From contig NZ_JALHAG010000001.1 of assembly GCF_022819085.1 (NCBI RefSeq), positions 455,395 to 519,394 on the forward strand: a stretch of DNA of 64,000 nt, written 5' to 3'. Positions within the stretch are counted from its first letter, which is position 1. Each line of letters begins with the position of its first letter. Of this stretch, positions 34,405 to 44,145 are shown in pieces. Made by a program: the position numbers and the translations under genes. This DNA is from Planococcus ruber (GTDB lineage Bacteria > Bacillota > Bacilli > Bacillales_A > Planococcaceae). The notes under the pieces were generated by a model. The model was not told the origin of the DNA. It ran no database searches and saw only the letters and a program-made list of their open reading frames with translations.

Positions 34405-37400
34405 ATGACAGCACATGACCATCAAAAAGATTTAATTGAAACAGCAAGGCTCTATAAAATATTTGCAGACAACGAAGACACAGAACGCGCCTCAAAAGCG
34501 GAATTGTTTGCAAAGAAGATATTAAAGAATAATTTCATTATTGGATTTGCCGGACATTTTTCTTCGGGAAAATCGTCGATGATCAATGCACTGACAGGAG
34601 AAACGTTATTGCCATCGAGCCCGATCCCGACAAGTGCCAATATCGTAAATGTGCAAAAAGCAGATGCTGATTTTGCGATCGTCAACCGCAAAAACGAGAA
34701 ACCGGTTTATTTTCCGGAAAATTACGATTTCGACGTAGTCAAGGCATTCTGCAAGAGCGGGGATGTGACCCAAGTCGACATCGGCCATCAAGACTCGGTG
34801 CTTCCGGAAGGCATTACCGTAATGGATACTCCAGGAGTTGACTCGACAGACGATGCGCACCGCCTGTCTACGGAATCTGCCCTGCACGTTGCAGATATGG
34901 TCTTTTACGTCATGGATTACAACCATGTCCAATCTGAGCTGAATTTCAATTTTACACGGGAACTCCAGAAATACACGGAGCTCTACTTAATTGTCAATCA
35001 GATCGACAAGCACCAGGCAAGTGAATTGCCTTTTGAAGACTTTAAAAAATCGGTATATGATTCATTTGCGGCATGGGGAGTCGAACCGAAAGGAATTTTC
35101 TTTACCTCATTAAAAGACTTTGGATTTCCCAGCAATGATTTCGAGCAGGTAAAAGGATTGGTGGCTTCTGCGATGGCAGGATGGCACGGCCACGTAGGAG
35201 AAGCCACCGATGCCGCTTTGCAGCAATTGAAAGATGAGCATCTCCGTTTCCTGGAAGAGGAACAGCAGGAGCGGCTGCAAGCTTTTTCTTCCGTGCTGGC
35301 TGAAGACGAATGGGAAAACCGCGAAGAAATTAAACAGGAAAACAGAAAAGTGGCGAATCGGCGATCGGTCCTGGATTTTGAAAAATGGCAGGCTAAATTC
35401 GAAAAAGACCGAAAAGAATTGGTGGATAACGCCAATATTATGCCGTATGAACTGCGCAATGCCCTAACGAATTACGTCGAGTCCGTCCAGCCCGGTTTCA
35501 AAGTAGGGTTATTGTTCAGCGGCAAAAAAACGGAAGAAGAGCGGGCGCTTCGGAAAAGAGAAGTGGTGGAAAGGCTCGATACTGTTGCCGCTTCCCAAAT
35601 CACGAATCATCTAAAGAAACTGATGAAAAATTCATTGAAAGATGCGGGGCTTTTAACCGATGATGAGTCGATTTCCATTGATGAAAAAGAATTTCCGCTG
35701 CCGTTTTCGCTGATTGAAGAACAGCTGCCGAAAAGCGGCCCGGTCACAAGCGATACCATTTTGAACTTTGCGAAGAATATCACCGCCGCAATTCAGCGCT
35801 GGTTTATTAAAGAAACAGAAGGCTGGAAAAAAGCACAGGAAGAAAAGTTCATCTCATTATCCGATGATGCCAATACAGAAATGGATATGAAAGCGCAATT
35901 GCTGGACCAGAAACTGCTGGCCATCACCACGCTGGAAGAAATGGATGAGCGGATCGATAAAGTGAAAAAATCTTTTTCAGCAATGCTTCCGAGCCAAAAA
36001 TTGGAGGCGGAACAAAAAGTGGACCGCTGGCAGCATGAATTTTCAATTTCCATGGAGGAAATGGTGGAATTTGATGAATCGATGCTCGAGCAAAAAACGG
36101 CAGTGGACCGGGAAGACCGGGATCCGCTTGCGTCGTCCGCTGTCAGCCAGTTTGATGAAAATGCAGTAGTTGAGAGAGCCCATCAAACGGCTTTGGCCCT
36201 CACTTCGGTTAAAGGATTCGCTGAAACCGCGGAATACTTAAAGCGAAAAGCAGCACGGCTAGAGAAACAGGAATTTACAATTGCCCTTTTCGGGGCATTC
36301 AGTGCGGGGAAATCTTCTTTCTCCAATGCGTTGATGGGTGAAACAGTGTTGCCGGTTTCCCCGAATCCGACGACGGCGACAATTAACCGAATCCGACCGG
36401 TAACGGAAGACCATCCGCATGAAACGGCAGATGTCCGTTTGAAAACGGTCGCCCAGATGACAGAAGATGTGAAGAATTCCTTTAGCATTTTGGGCGTTGA
36501 AGTCCATACGCTGGAAGAAGCTTACGCAAAAGCAGGGTCGCTTTCAAAGGAAGGCTCGACAGAACAGCAAGTCCATAAATCATTTATTGATGCGTTCCAA
36601 AAAGGTTATCCGGAATTCAAAGCTCATCTCGGCGAGACGCTTCGGACGAATCGCGAAGAGTTCGGACTGTATGTCGCAAAAGAAGAGCGCAGCTGTTTCG
36701 TCGATGAAATCGACTTTTACTACGATTGCGAATTGACGAGAAGCGGCGTTACATTAGTGGATACACCGGGAGCTGACTCGATCAATGCCCGGCACACGAA
36801 TGTCGCTTTCGAATACATCCGCAATGCCGATGCGGTCTTGTTCATCACTTACTACAACCACGCATTTGCCAGAGCGGACCGAGAATTCCTCATCCAGCTT
36901 GGGCGGGTCAAAGATGCATTTGAAATGGATAAGATGTTCTTTGTCGTCAATGCGATTGATTTAGCGAATAATGAAGAGGAAAAAGACGCTGTGATTTCTT
37001 ATGTGCAAGATGAGCTGCAGCGTTTCGGCATCCGTTTTCCAAGGCTTTACGGTGTTTCGAGCTTGCTCGCGCTAAAAGACCGGGAAGTATCGGGCATGCC
37101 GGAGTTCGAAGAAGCTTTCCAGCATTTCTTGAAAGATGAAATCAAAGGGATGGCTGTCCAATCCTTGGCGGAAGAAGAACAAAAAGCGGTGGACCGTTTT
37201 AGTGCATTGATTGCCCAAACCGAAAAGAACTTGATGCGCAAAGACGAACGGCTGGAAGAATTGAAACGGATCGAACAGCAATTGCGCATTCTGTTCGGGG
37301 CATCTGCTGCTCGTATTTTTGCGAAAGAAGCTCTTCAGGAACTGGATGAATTGCTGTACTACGTCAATCAGCGCGTATTCTACCGCTTCAACGATTTCTT

Positions 37401-37986
37401 CAAAGAAGCGTTCAATCCGTCGGCGTTCAATGGAAAATCAGCCCAGCAAGCTTTGGATACCGCCATCGGCGATATCGTGGAAATGACGGCATTCGACTTT
37501 GCCCAGGAATTGCGGGTGACGCATTTCCGTCTGGCCCAGTTTATCGAAAAGCGGATTGCTAACCGCTTTAAAGACGACAGCGCCAAACTAAAAGAAATGA
37601 ATCCGGATTTCTCGCTAACGCCTTATGAAGTGGAAGAAATGGCGGCAATTGAACCGGACCAGGCTTTTAAAGAAGCATCCTATGCTTCCGTCAAATCCTA
37701 TTACAAGAACAACAAAAGTTTTTTCGAAAAGAATGAAAAAGAGAAATTGCGGAATGCCTTGCAAGTCTTGATGGAGCCGGATGCCTTAACGTATCTCGAC
37801 CAAGAGAAAGCTAAAATGAGCCAGTGGGCTGACAAATGGATCGAGCAGGAGGCGGAAGGTTTGCGCCAGCATATGCTTCGCCAAGCCATCGACCAGATTG
37901 AATCAGAACGCATGGTGCTCCAGCAACAGGAAATCCTGGCTGAATGGAAAGACTTGTTTTCAAATCTCGTAGCGGAAAGGGTGTAA
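34405..37986 (+). CDS. dynA: Two-headed bacterial dynamin DynA
   Basis: Membrane-fusing dynamin-like GTPase made of two dynamin units in one chain; 1193 residues, the same length as B. subtilis DynA/YpbR. First G domain: GHFSSGKSS (about 50-58), DTPGVDSTDDAH; second: GAFSAGKSS near residue 632, DTPGADSINARH. Helical stalk sequence follows each. DynA helps the cell to survive membrane damage by phage and pore formers. GAAGGGG precedes the ATG. The next gene starts 3 nt after the stop, so both are likely in one message. Confidence 0.95.
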   Translation: MTAHDHQKDLIETARLYKIFADNEDTERASKAELFAKKILKNNFIIGFAGHFSSGKSSMINALTGETLLPSSPIPTSANIVNVQKADADFAIVNRKNEKPVYFPENYDFDVVKAFCKSGDVTQVDIGHQDSVLPEGITVMDTPGVDSTDDAHRLSTESALHVADMVFYVMDYNHVQSELNFNFTRELQKYTELYLIVNQIDKHQASELPFEDFKKSVYDSFAAWGVEPKGIFFTSLKDFGFPSNDFEQVKGLVASAMAGWHGHVGEATDAALQQLKDEHLRFLEEEQQERLQAFSSVLAEDEWENREEIKQENRKVANRRSVLDFEKWQAKFEKDRKELVDNANIMPYELRNALTNYVESVQPGFKVGLLFSGKKTEEERALRKREVVERLDTVAASQITNHLKKLMKNSLKDAGLLTDDESISIDEKEFPLPFSLIEEQLPKSGPVTSDTILNFAKNITAAIQRWFIKETEGWKKAQEEKFISLSDDANTEMDMKAQLLDQKLLAITTLEEMDERIDKVKKSFSAMLPSQKLEAEQKVDRWQHEFSISMEEMVEFDESMLEQKTAVDREDRDPLASSAVSQFDENAVVERAHQTALALTSVKGFAETAEYLKRKAARLEKQEFTIALFGAFSAGKSSFSNALMGETVLPVSPNPTTATINRIRPVTEDHPHETADVRLKTVAQMTEDVKNSFSILGVEVHTLEEAYAKAGSLSKEGSTEQQVHKSFIDAFQKGYPEFKAHLGETLRTNREEFGLYVAKEERSCFVDEIDFYYDCELTRSGVTLVDTPGADSINARHTNVAFEYIRNADAVLFITYYNHAFARADREFLIQLGRVKDAFEMDKMFFVVNAIDLANNEEEKDAVISYVQDELQRFGIRFPRLYGVSSLLALKDREVSGMPEFEEAFQHFLKDEIKGMAVQSLAEEEQKAVDRFSALIAQTEKNLMRKDERLEELKRIEQQLRILFGASAARIFAKEALQELDELLYYVNQRVFYRFNDFFKEAFNPSAFNGKSAQQALDTAIGDIVEMTAFDFAQELRVTHFRLAQFIEKRIANRFKDDSAKLKEMNPDFSLTPYEVEEMAAIEPDQAFKEASYASVKSYYKNNKSFFEKNEKEKLRNALQVLMEPDALTYLDQEKAKMSQWADKWIEQEAEGLRQHMLRQAIDQIESERMVLQQQEILAEWKDLFSNLVAERV

Positions 37987-37989
37987 AGT

Positions 37990-38922
37990 ATGACGGTATT
38001 CAAGAACATTAGCCAAACACAAAACGTTCGATGGATTGATGCACGATTTGATTTGAAGGATCCGAAATGGGGAGAAAAAGCTTACCAAGAAGGACATATC
38101 GAAGGGGCGGTTTTCTGGGACCTTGAAAAGGACCTTTCCGATATGGAGGCAACAGGCGGACGGCATCCGATGCCTTCAAAAGAAAAATTGACCCGGCTGA
38201 TTGAAAAAAGCGGCCTTGATCCGAAAGATGAGGTCGTCATTTACGACCAAGGCGGAGCTCCTTATGCAGCGCGGGCCTGGTGGCTATTGAAATACGCTGG
38301 ATTCGAAAATGCCTTTATCAGCATAAAAGGGTTTGAAGCGCTGAAAAAAGAAGGATTCAAAACGACTCAGGAGATTCCCGGGACTCCTGCTGCGCAAGTA
38401 GAGCTTTCTTTTGATGATTCGGTTTATGCCGACCAATCCTACGTAAAGCAAATCATTAATGGCGACGAACTCGGAATCTTGTTGGACGCCCGGTCTGCTG
38501 AACGCTATGCCGGGATTTCTGAGCCGATCGATCCGGTTGCAGGCAGAATTCCGTGTGCCCGCAATTTCGACTGGGAGCAATTGGTTGACCATCGAGGGGA
38601 ATTCACGGAAGAAGTGGATTTTTCGAATGTCCTTCAGAAAAACGAACCAGCGGTCGTTTATTGCGGAAGCGGCGTTACCGCTGCAGCGCTGTATGCGATG
38701 CTGGCCCATAAAGGCTATACATCGCTCCGCTTGTATGCAGGCAGCTTCTCGGATTGGATCGCAGATGAAAAGAACGTCGTGGAAATCGACGCGAATGAGC
38801 AAACCGCACCGATGGATGATGCAGCAAAAGCCATCCTGGCAAAACTGATCGAAGAAGGCTATAGCGGCGAAATGCTTATGAAAAAATTCGAATACGAAAA
38901 ATCGCTGCTGGAGAAAAAATAA
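37990..38922 (+). CDS. Two-domain sulfurtransferase (rhodanese family)
   Basis: Tandem rhodanese domains: an inactive first one (VRWIDARFDL, GHIEGAVFWDL) and a catalytic second one with the active-site cysteine in YCGSGVTA. The CGSGVT loop resembles 3-mercaptopyruvate sulfurtransferase more than the CRxGx[R/T] loop of thiosulfate sulfurtransferase, so mercaptopyruvate may be the donor (inference). A helical C-terminal extension of about 40 residues (AAKAILAKLIEEGYSGEML) is additional. 310 residues; starts 3 nt after dynA. Confidence 0.9.
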   Translation: MTVFKNISQTQNVRWIDARFDLKDPKWGEKAYQEGHIEGAVFWDLEKDLSDMEATGGRHPMPSKEKLTRLIEKSGLDPKDEVVIYDQGGAPYAARAWWLLKYAGFENAFISIKGFEALKKEGFKTTQEIPGTPAAQVELSFDDSVYADQSYVKQIINGDELGILLDARSAERYAGISEPIDPVAGRIPCARNFDWEQLVDHRGEFTEEVDFSNVLQKNEPAVVYCGSGVTAAALYAMLAHKGYTSLRLYAGSFSDWIADEKNVVEIDANEQTAPMDDAAKAILAKLIEEGYSGEMLMKKFEYEKSLLEKK

Positions 38923-38926
38923 GCAG

Positions 38927-38963
38927 AAAACCCCCGTTCACTTAACAAGTGAACGGGGGTTTT
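38927..38963 (+). terminator. Bidirectional terminator between converging genes
   Basis: A perfect 17-bp stem (AAAACCCCCGTTCACTT and its complement) with loop AAC; T-runs on both strands. Confidence 0.93.
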
Positions 38964-38971
38964 GCCTTGTC

Positions 38972-40309
38972 TTATTCGCGAATGTCTTTAGTGAGCGAAA
39001 GTTCTTTTTTCGGATGTTTGCGTGTCAGCTGGACCATAATGATCTGGTGGTTTTCCATTTCCCGCACCGTGATGACATGTGTTGGCAAATGGACAGTGCC
39101 GCCTTCTGTGATGTCGGTGTTTTTCAGCTGGACCCAACCGCCTATCGTATCCACGTCTTCGCTGTCGTCAAAAACGATGGCAAACCGCTCTTCTAAATCT
39201 GAAAGGAGAACACGTCCGTTTACAAGATAGTTCAGCGGATCGAGTGCTTTGATTTCGTCCCGTTCATCATCGTCAAATTCATCGCGGATTTCTCCTACAA
39301 TTTCTTCCAGGATATCTTCCATCGTAATGACGCCGGACGTGCCGCCATACTCGTCAATGACAATGGCCATATGGACCTGCTGCCTCTGCATCGTTAGCAG
39401 AACATCCTGAATCGGCGCTGTTTCCAAGACAAAAGGAATGTCATGGACAATGATGCTTTCCGTTAAACTTCCATTCACTGTGAAATTCGTCAGCATTTCT
39501 TTAATATTCACAAACCCGATAATGTCATCCTTGTCGCCATTTTCGGTTACAGGGTAGCGGGTATATTGATGGTCTCTGACGATTTCCATCAAGTCATTTT
39601 CATCCATTTCCAACGAAACCGTCTCCATCTGCGTCCGCGGCAGCATGATGTCCTTTGCGACGCGTTCATCGAAAGAAAAGATGTTTTGCATATACGAAAG
39701 TTCGGTTTTGTTGATTTCACCGCTTTGGTAGCTTTCGTTCATAATAATTTTTAACTCTTCTTCCGAATGGGCTTGCTCATGTCCGGCAGGTTCAATTCCG
39801 AACATGCGCAGCAATAGGCGCGCAGAACCGTTCATAAGCCAGATGAACGGATTTAAAATCTTTCCGAAAATAACCAAAGGCTTTGAAAAGAATAAAGCCA
39901 TTGCTTCCGCATATTGGATCGCCAATGTCTTGGGAGCCAGTTCACCCAGCACTACATGGAGAAAAGTCACCACTGCGAATGCGATTCCAAAAGAAAGGAT
40001 GGATGCAGTAGGGTCTACTATGCCGAAATTTTCAAAAACTGGATGCAGGATCCGTTCGACCGTCGGTTCTCCGAGCCAACCAAGACCCAGAGCGGTCATC
40101 GTAATGCCGAGTTGGCAGGCCGATAAATAATAATCCAGGTTATCCACGATTTTTCTGGTGCGTATTGCGTTTTTATTGCCTTCCAAAATCAGTTGGTCAA
40201 TGCGGGAAGTCCTCACTTTGATAATTGAAAATTCCGAGCCAACAAATAATGCAGTCAAAGCAATTAATAAAGCCACTAAAAACAAATTCAAGTAAAGTAT
40301 ACTGTCCAA
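38972..40309 (-). CDS. CNNM/CorC (HlyC) family ion transporter
   Basis: Residues 1-190 form the CNNM/DUF21 membrane domain with several hydrophobic segments (LNLFLVALLIALTALFVGSE; ITMTALGLGWLGEP). A pair of CBS domains follows (IMLPRTQMETVSLEM; GTSGVITMEDILEEIVGEI), then a CorC_HlyC domain (VDTIGGWVQL). Relatives export magnesium (MpfA) or affect Mg/Co resistance. TTG 40309 is chosen: GGAGGG stands 4-5 nt upstream and the product begins MDSILYLNLF, the usual family start; an upstream GTG at 40336 is less likely. 445 residues. Confidence 0.92.
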   Translation of the reverse strand: MDSILYLNLFLVALLIALTALFVGSEFSIIKVRTSRIDQLILEGNKNAIRTRKIVDNLDYYLSACQLGITMTALGLGWLGEPTVERILHPVFENFGIVDPTASILSFGIAFAVVTFLHVVLGELAPKTLAIQYAEAMALFFSKPLVIFGKILNPFIWLMNGSARLLLRMFGIEPAGHEQAHSEEELKIIMNESYQSGEINKTELSYMQNIFSFDERVAKDIMLPRTQMETVSLEMDENDLMEIVRDHQYTRYPVTENGDKDDIIGFVNIKEMLTNFTVNGSLTESIIVHDIPFVLETAPIQDVLLTMQRQQVHMAIVIDEYGGTSGVITMEDILEEIVGEIRDEFDDDERDEIKALDPLNYLVNGRVLLSDLEERFAIVFDDSEDVDTIGGWVQLKNTDITEGGTVHLPTHVITVREMENHQIIMVQLTRKHPKKELSLTKDIRE

Positions 40310-40489
40310 TTCGTCCCTCCGGTTTGAAGGGTTCACCTCTGCTTTCTAAAATATCCATTTATTATACCATAACCGAAAGCCACTTTCTTTTGGGAACTTC
40401 TCGCAAAAAATTTTGAGTATTCCGATTGAATTGAGTTGTCACTCGGAGGAAATGGAATTATGATTAACAGTGAGAAAAGGAGTGACGTT

Positions 40490-42073
40490 ATGAAAACCTT
40501 ATGGCACGGCGGAAAAATTTATACGATGGCAAGTGAAGGCGAAACCGTAGAAGCGGTTTTGGTTTCTGATGGCAAAATCGAAAAGATCGGTACATATAAC
40601 GAATTAAAAGAGCTGGCAGATAAAGAAATGCATTTGGATGGGAAGATCATGTATCCGGGCTTTGTGGATAGCCATATGCATATGATCGGGCACGGTGAGA
40701 AACTGCTGCGGGTGGACCTTTCCAAAATTGAATCCTCAGAAGAAATGAAAGAGCAGCTGATCCGTTCGACAAAAGATTTGGCACCGGAAAGCTGGTTTAT
40801 CGGAGAAGGCTGGAATGAAAACAATTTTCCCGACCGGAAAATTTTCCACCGCTTAGAACTGGACGAGATTTCCGAATCGCCCATGATGTTGAAACGCGTA
40901 TGCCGCCATGCTGTTTTGGCGAATTCAAGCGCGCTCCAATTGGCGGGGATCACGAAAGATACACCGGATCCGGAAGGCGGAGTGATCGTCCGGGACAATG
41001 ACGGAGAACCGACAGGCTATTTGCTGGATGCAGCACAAGACCTGGTGGCCGATCAAATTCCGGAAGTCAGTGTTGAATATTTGACGCATGCGCTCAAAAC
41101 TTCGGTGGAAAATTTATTGTCTCTCGGATTGACCGGAGCCCATACAGAAGACATGGGGTATTACGGCCATGACTACACAAAGCCGCTGCAGGCGTTCAAA
41201 AATGTGATCGGCAGCGACAAACTGAAATTCCGTGCGAATCTGCTGCGTGCCCATAGCCAGTTTGAAGCGATGATGGAACATGCGAGCTACGCTGAACCAT
41301 TTATTGATCCGGGCGCCATGAAAATTTTTGCCGATGGTTCGATTGGCGGGAAAACGGCGTTATTAAGCAAGCCGTACAACGATGATCCATCCACGAGCGG
41401 CGTTGCCATCCATTCGGATGAAGAATTGCATCGTTTGGTTGCTATGGCACGGAAACACGGGGAAGCCATTGCGATCCATGTCATCGGCGATTTGGCGATG
41501 GAAAAAGCGCTGGACGCAATTGAAGCTCACCCCGTAGCGGAAGGGAAGCGTGACCGTTTGATCCATGCCATGATTCTCCGTGAAGATTTGGTGGAGCGCA
41601 TGGAAAAATTAGCGGTTATTCTGGACCTGCAGCCAAGTTTTGTCAGTTCGGATTTCCCGTGGGTGATTGAACGCTTGGGAGAAGAACGGATCAAATGGTC
41701 TTATGCATGGAAGAGCCTAGTAGACCGCGGCCTCATTTGTGCAGGAGGATCGGATGCACCGATTGAAGAGGTGGATCCGCTTCAAGGCATCTATGCAGCC
41801 GTAGCAAGAAGAAAGCCATACGAAACGCATGAAGGCTACATGCCGCAAGAAAAATTAAGCCGTTTTGAAGCCATTCAGCTGTACACGAGCGGAAGCGCTG
41901 CGGCGATTTGCAAAGAGCAGGAGCGCGGAATCATTGCGGAAAACTTCGATGCGGATTTCTCGGTATTTGACCGGGACTTGTTTGAAGGCGAACTCGAACA
42001 GATCATCGAAGCGGAAGTGGAGCTGACGGTCGTAGCTGGAGACATCATGTATCAAAAAGGAAGAAGTGAATAG
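40490..42073 (+). CDS. Amidohydrolase family (YtcJ-like) metal-dependent hydrolase
   Basis: 527-residue cytoplasmic hydrolase of the YtcJ/formamidase-like amidohydrolase group. Metal ligands are seen in GFVDSHMHM, in HVIGD and at the end of the barrel in CAGGSDAPIEEVDP; the short beta-sandwich at both ends is present (WHGGKIYTMA; DFSVFDRDLF). ATG 40490 has AAAAGGAG 7 nt upstream; the open frame continues further upstream but lacks support. The substrate is not known. A 69-codon gene follows after 2 nt. Confidence 0.9.
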   Translation: MKTLWHGGKIYTMASEGETVEAVLVSDGKIEKIGTYNELKELADKEMHLDGKIMYPGFVDSHMHMIGHGEKLLRVDLSKIESSEEMKEQLIRSTKDLAPESWFIGEGWNENNFPDRKIFHRLELDEISESPMMLKRVCRHAVLANSSALQLAGITKDTPDPEGGVIVRDNDGEPTGYLLDAAQDLVADQIPEVSVEYLTHALKTSVENLLSLGLTGAHTEDMGYYGHDYTKPLQAFKNVIGSDKLKFRANLLRAHSQFEAMMEHASYAEPFIDPGAMKIFADGSIGGKTALLSKPYNDDPSTSGVAIHSDEELHRLVAMARKHGEAIAIHVIGDLAMEKALDAIEAHPVAEGKRDRLIHAMILREDLVERMEKLAVILDLQPSFVSSDFPWVIERLGEERIKWSYAWKSLVDRGLICAGGSDAPIEEVDPLQGIYAAVARRKPYETHEGYMPQEKLSRFEAIQLYTSGSAAAICKEQERGIIAENFDADFSVFDRDLFEGELEQIIEAEVELTVVAGDIMYQKGRSE

Positions 42074-42075
42074 AC

Positions 42076-42285
42076 GTGGAAGCTATACCGGAAGAAATTT
42101 TAGCGAAGCTGGCGCAAGCAGCCCAAGCGGGCGTTGATATGGGGAGCCCGAAAGCGGTAGTGACCCATATGCTCGGCCAAGGCGAAAAAGAATCGATCCT
42201 CTATTTCTATAAGCCTGGGACGATTGAATTTGATTTTGATAAATATGAATCGGCTGTCAAAGAGATGCGAAATCGCAATTTGTAA
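42076..42285 (+). CDS. Small hypothetical protein following the amidohydrolase
   Basis: GTG start 2 nt after the amidohydrolase stop; AAGGAAG about 12 nt upstream lies within that gene. The 69 residues are acidic and contain no membrane segment or known motif: a helical N-terminal half (EEILAKLAQAAQAG) and a strand-like half (ESILYFYKPGTIEFDF). Position and lack of a terminator between suggest co-translation. I do not recognise the family. Confidence 0.65.
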   Translation: MEAIPEEILAKLAQAAQAGVDMGSPKAVVTHMLGQGEKESILYFYKPGTIEFDFDKYESAVKEMRNRNL

Positions 42286-42304
42286 TTTGGAATACCCCAA
42301 AAAA

Positions 42305-42333
42305 TCCCCCGCTGCCAATTGCAGCGGGGAATT
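42305..42333 (-). terminator. Terminator between converging genes, best on the minus strand
   Basis: CCCCGCTGC pairs with GCAGCGGGG (loop CAATT). On the minus strand it is followed by GGATTTTTTGG; on the plus strand the tail is weaker. Confidence 0.78.
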
Positions 42334-42346
42334 TCGTGTGTTTAGA

Positions 42347-43144
42347 TTATTTGCCGCCGAGCAAGTCAAACAATCCGCCGGCAATGCTGCCTTCGCCTTG
42401 CGATTTGCCTGCAGGATTTTGTGGAGCCGCTGCAAATACGCGGCTCGCTAACCGGCTGAATGGCATGGATTGGATCCAGACACTGCCTGGGCCGCGAAGA
42501 GTGGCGAAGAACAATCCTTCACCGCCGAATAACGCCGTTTTTACGCCGGAGACCATTTCAATATTGTAGTCGACATCAGGAGTCATCGCGACTAAACAGC
42601 CGGTATCGACCCGAAGAACTTCCCCTTTTTGGAGATTTTTCCGGTGAAGCGTGCCGCCTGCATGGACAAACGCCATTCCGTCGCCTTCAAGCTTCTGCAT
42701 AATAAATCCTTCACCGCCGAAAAATCCGGTCCCGAGTTTCCGTTGAAATTCAACGCCGATGGAAACGCCTTTTGCTGCCGCTAAAAAGGCATCTTTTTGG
42801 CAAATGATTTTTCCGCCCAGCCTGCTGAGGTCCATCGGAATGATTTTCCCGGGATAGGGAGAAGCGAAAGATACTTGGCGTTTGCCGGTTCCCTGGTTCG
42901 TAAACGTCGTCATAAACAAACTCTCCCCGGTAATAATCCGTTTGCCGGCGCCCATTAATTTTCCCATGATGCCGGAACCGCCGCTTTTCGAGCCATCGCC
43001 GAAAATCGTTTCCATGACGATGCCGTCTTCCATCATCATCAATGCACCGGCTTCCGCCACGACGGTTTCGTTCGGATCCAATTCAACTTCTACAAACTGC
43101 ATATCGTCCCCGTACAGTTTAAAATCGATTTCATGATTATTCAT
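42347..43144 (-). CDS. AIM24/TIGR00266 family protein
   Basis: 265-residue beta-rich protein of the AIM24 family, with the repeated glycine-rich strands that give a trimeric beta-barrel prism (VVAEAGALMMMEDGIVMET; GEGFIMQKLEGDGMAFVHAGG; VKTALFGGEGLFFATLRGPG). GAGGGAAAC precedes the ATG. Biological role in bacteria is not established. The C terminus has a Gly-rich end (SIAGGLFDLLGGK). A single-gene unit with its own terminator. Confidence 0.9.
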   Translation of the reverse strand: MNNHEIDFKLYGDDMQFVEVELDPNETVVAEAGALMMMEDGIVMETIFGDGSKSGGSGIMGKLMGAGKRIITGESLFMTTFTNQGTGKRQVSFASPYPGKIIPMDLSRLGGKIICQKDAFLAAAKGVSIGVEFQRKLGTGFFGGEGFIMQKLEGDGMAFVHAGGTLHRKNLQKGEVLRVDTGCLVAMTPDVDYNIEMVSGVKTALFGGEGLFFATLRGPGSVWIQSMPFSRLASRVFAAAPQNPAGKSQGEGSIAGGLFDLLGGK

Positions 43145-43286
43145 CTGTTTCCCTCCTTGGAATAACTGCTATATAATGAATACGCGAATTAAATTCAAAA
43201 GTTTCAAAAATGGAAAATATATTAATAAGGACAAATTTAATGAATATTATTATGTAAACTATAATTGTGTATCGGAGGAAAAAAGA

Positions 43287-43784
43287 ATGGACGCTGAACA
43301 ATGGATTGAATTTTTGCAAATGGAAGAGCATCCGGAAGGCGGCTACTACAAGTCTTCCTTCACTTCAGAAGATAGAATGGATTTTCAAAGCCATAACGGG
43401 GAAAGGCCGTTATACACGAGCATTTATTTTTTATTGCGCTCACAAGACCTATCCCATTTTCATCGATTGAAGTCGGATGAACTCTGGTATTATCACGCAG
43501 GCAGCGCACTGACTGTTCACATCATTGATGAAGACGGAGCATATCGGCAAGAGCGATTGGGGATCGCCATCGCTGATGGGGAAAAACCGCAAGTGCTGGT
43601 CCCAAAAGGCAGCATTTTCGGCTCGACTGTCGATCGTGAGGATTCCTTCTCATTAGTCGGCTGCATGGTGGCGCCTGGATTCGACTATAACGATTTTGAA
43701 CTTTTCACCCAGAAGCAATTGAAGGCGGATTATCCGCAGCACGAGGAAATCATCGAAAGGCTCGCTTACACAGAGCTTCCGTAA
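43287..43784 (+). CDS. DUF985-type cupin protein
   Basis: 165 residues, RmlC-like cupin fold of the DUF985 group. EEHPEGGYYKSSF opens the family; SHFHRLKSDELWYYHAG is the metal-binding cupin motif 1 and FSLVGCMVAPGFDYNDFEL the second. CGGAGG lies 9 nt before ATG 43287. Relatives are called cupin-like sugar or metal binding proteins, with no proven reaction. It begins 142 nt from the divergent AIM24 gene. Confidence 0.9.
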   Translation: MDAEQWIEFLQMEEHPEGGYYKSSFTSEDRMDFQSHNGERPLYTSIYFLLRSQDLSHFHRLKSDELWYYHAGSALTVHIIDEDGAYRQERLGIAIADGEKPQVLVPKGSIFGSTVDREDSFSLVGCMVAPGFDYNDFELFTQKQLKADYPQHEEIIERLAYTELP

Positions 43785-43853
43785 AGGAAAGACTATATCG
43801 AATTATTTGAAAATATGCTATTCTAAGGAAAATGAGAAAAATGAGGTTGAGTC

Positions 43854-44111
43854 ATGGAAATGGTTTTATCATTATCAATCATCGCAGTAGCCATCTTTGC
43901 GGGGATTTCCTTAAAGAAATTTTACGATAAGCCTTATATCGTCAATTTCGCTTTATCTGCCATGCTGCTGTTAATTGTGTTGCGCACAGTTCTCCAGCAG
44001 CCGATCAGCAACATGGGATGGGCAGCTGTCATCATTTGTTCGATCGCATTCATTTTCCAAGTAGTTTTAGGAATTAAAAATTTGAAAGTAAAAGAACAAG
44101 TACAGGCGTAA
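43854..44111 (+). CDS. Small membrane protein, three hydrophobic segments
   Basis: 85 residues with segments at about 2-17, 30-46 and 55-74 and a short basic C terminus (KNLKVKEQVQA). GAGGTTGAG lies upstream of the ATG. No recognised domain. It sits between the cupin gene and a strong bidirectional terminator. Confidence 0.75.
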   Translation: MEMVLSLSIIAVAIFAGISLKKFYDKPYIVNFALSAMLLLIVLRTVLQQPISNMGWAAVIICSIAFIFQVVLGIKNLKVKEQVQA

Positions 44112-44145
44112 AAAAAACGGATCTCACGATGAGATCCGTTTTTTT
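44111..44145 (+). terminator. Bidirectional terminator between converging genes
   Basis: AAAAAAACGGATCTC pairs with GAGATCCGTTTTTTT around ACGAT, with T-runs on both strands. It touches the stop codon of the minus-strand gene. Confidence 0.92.
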
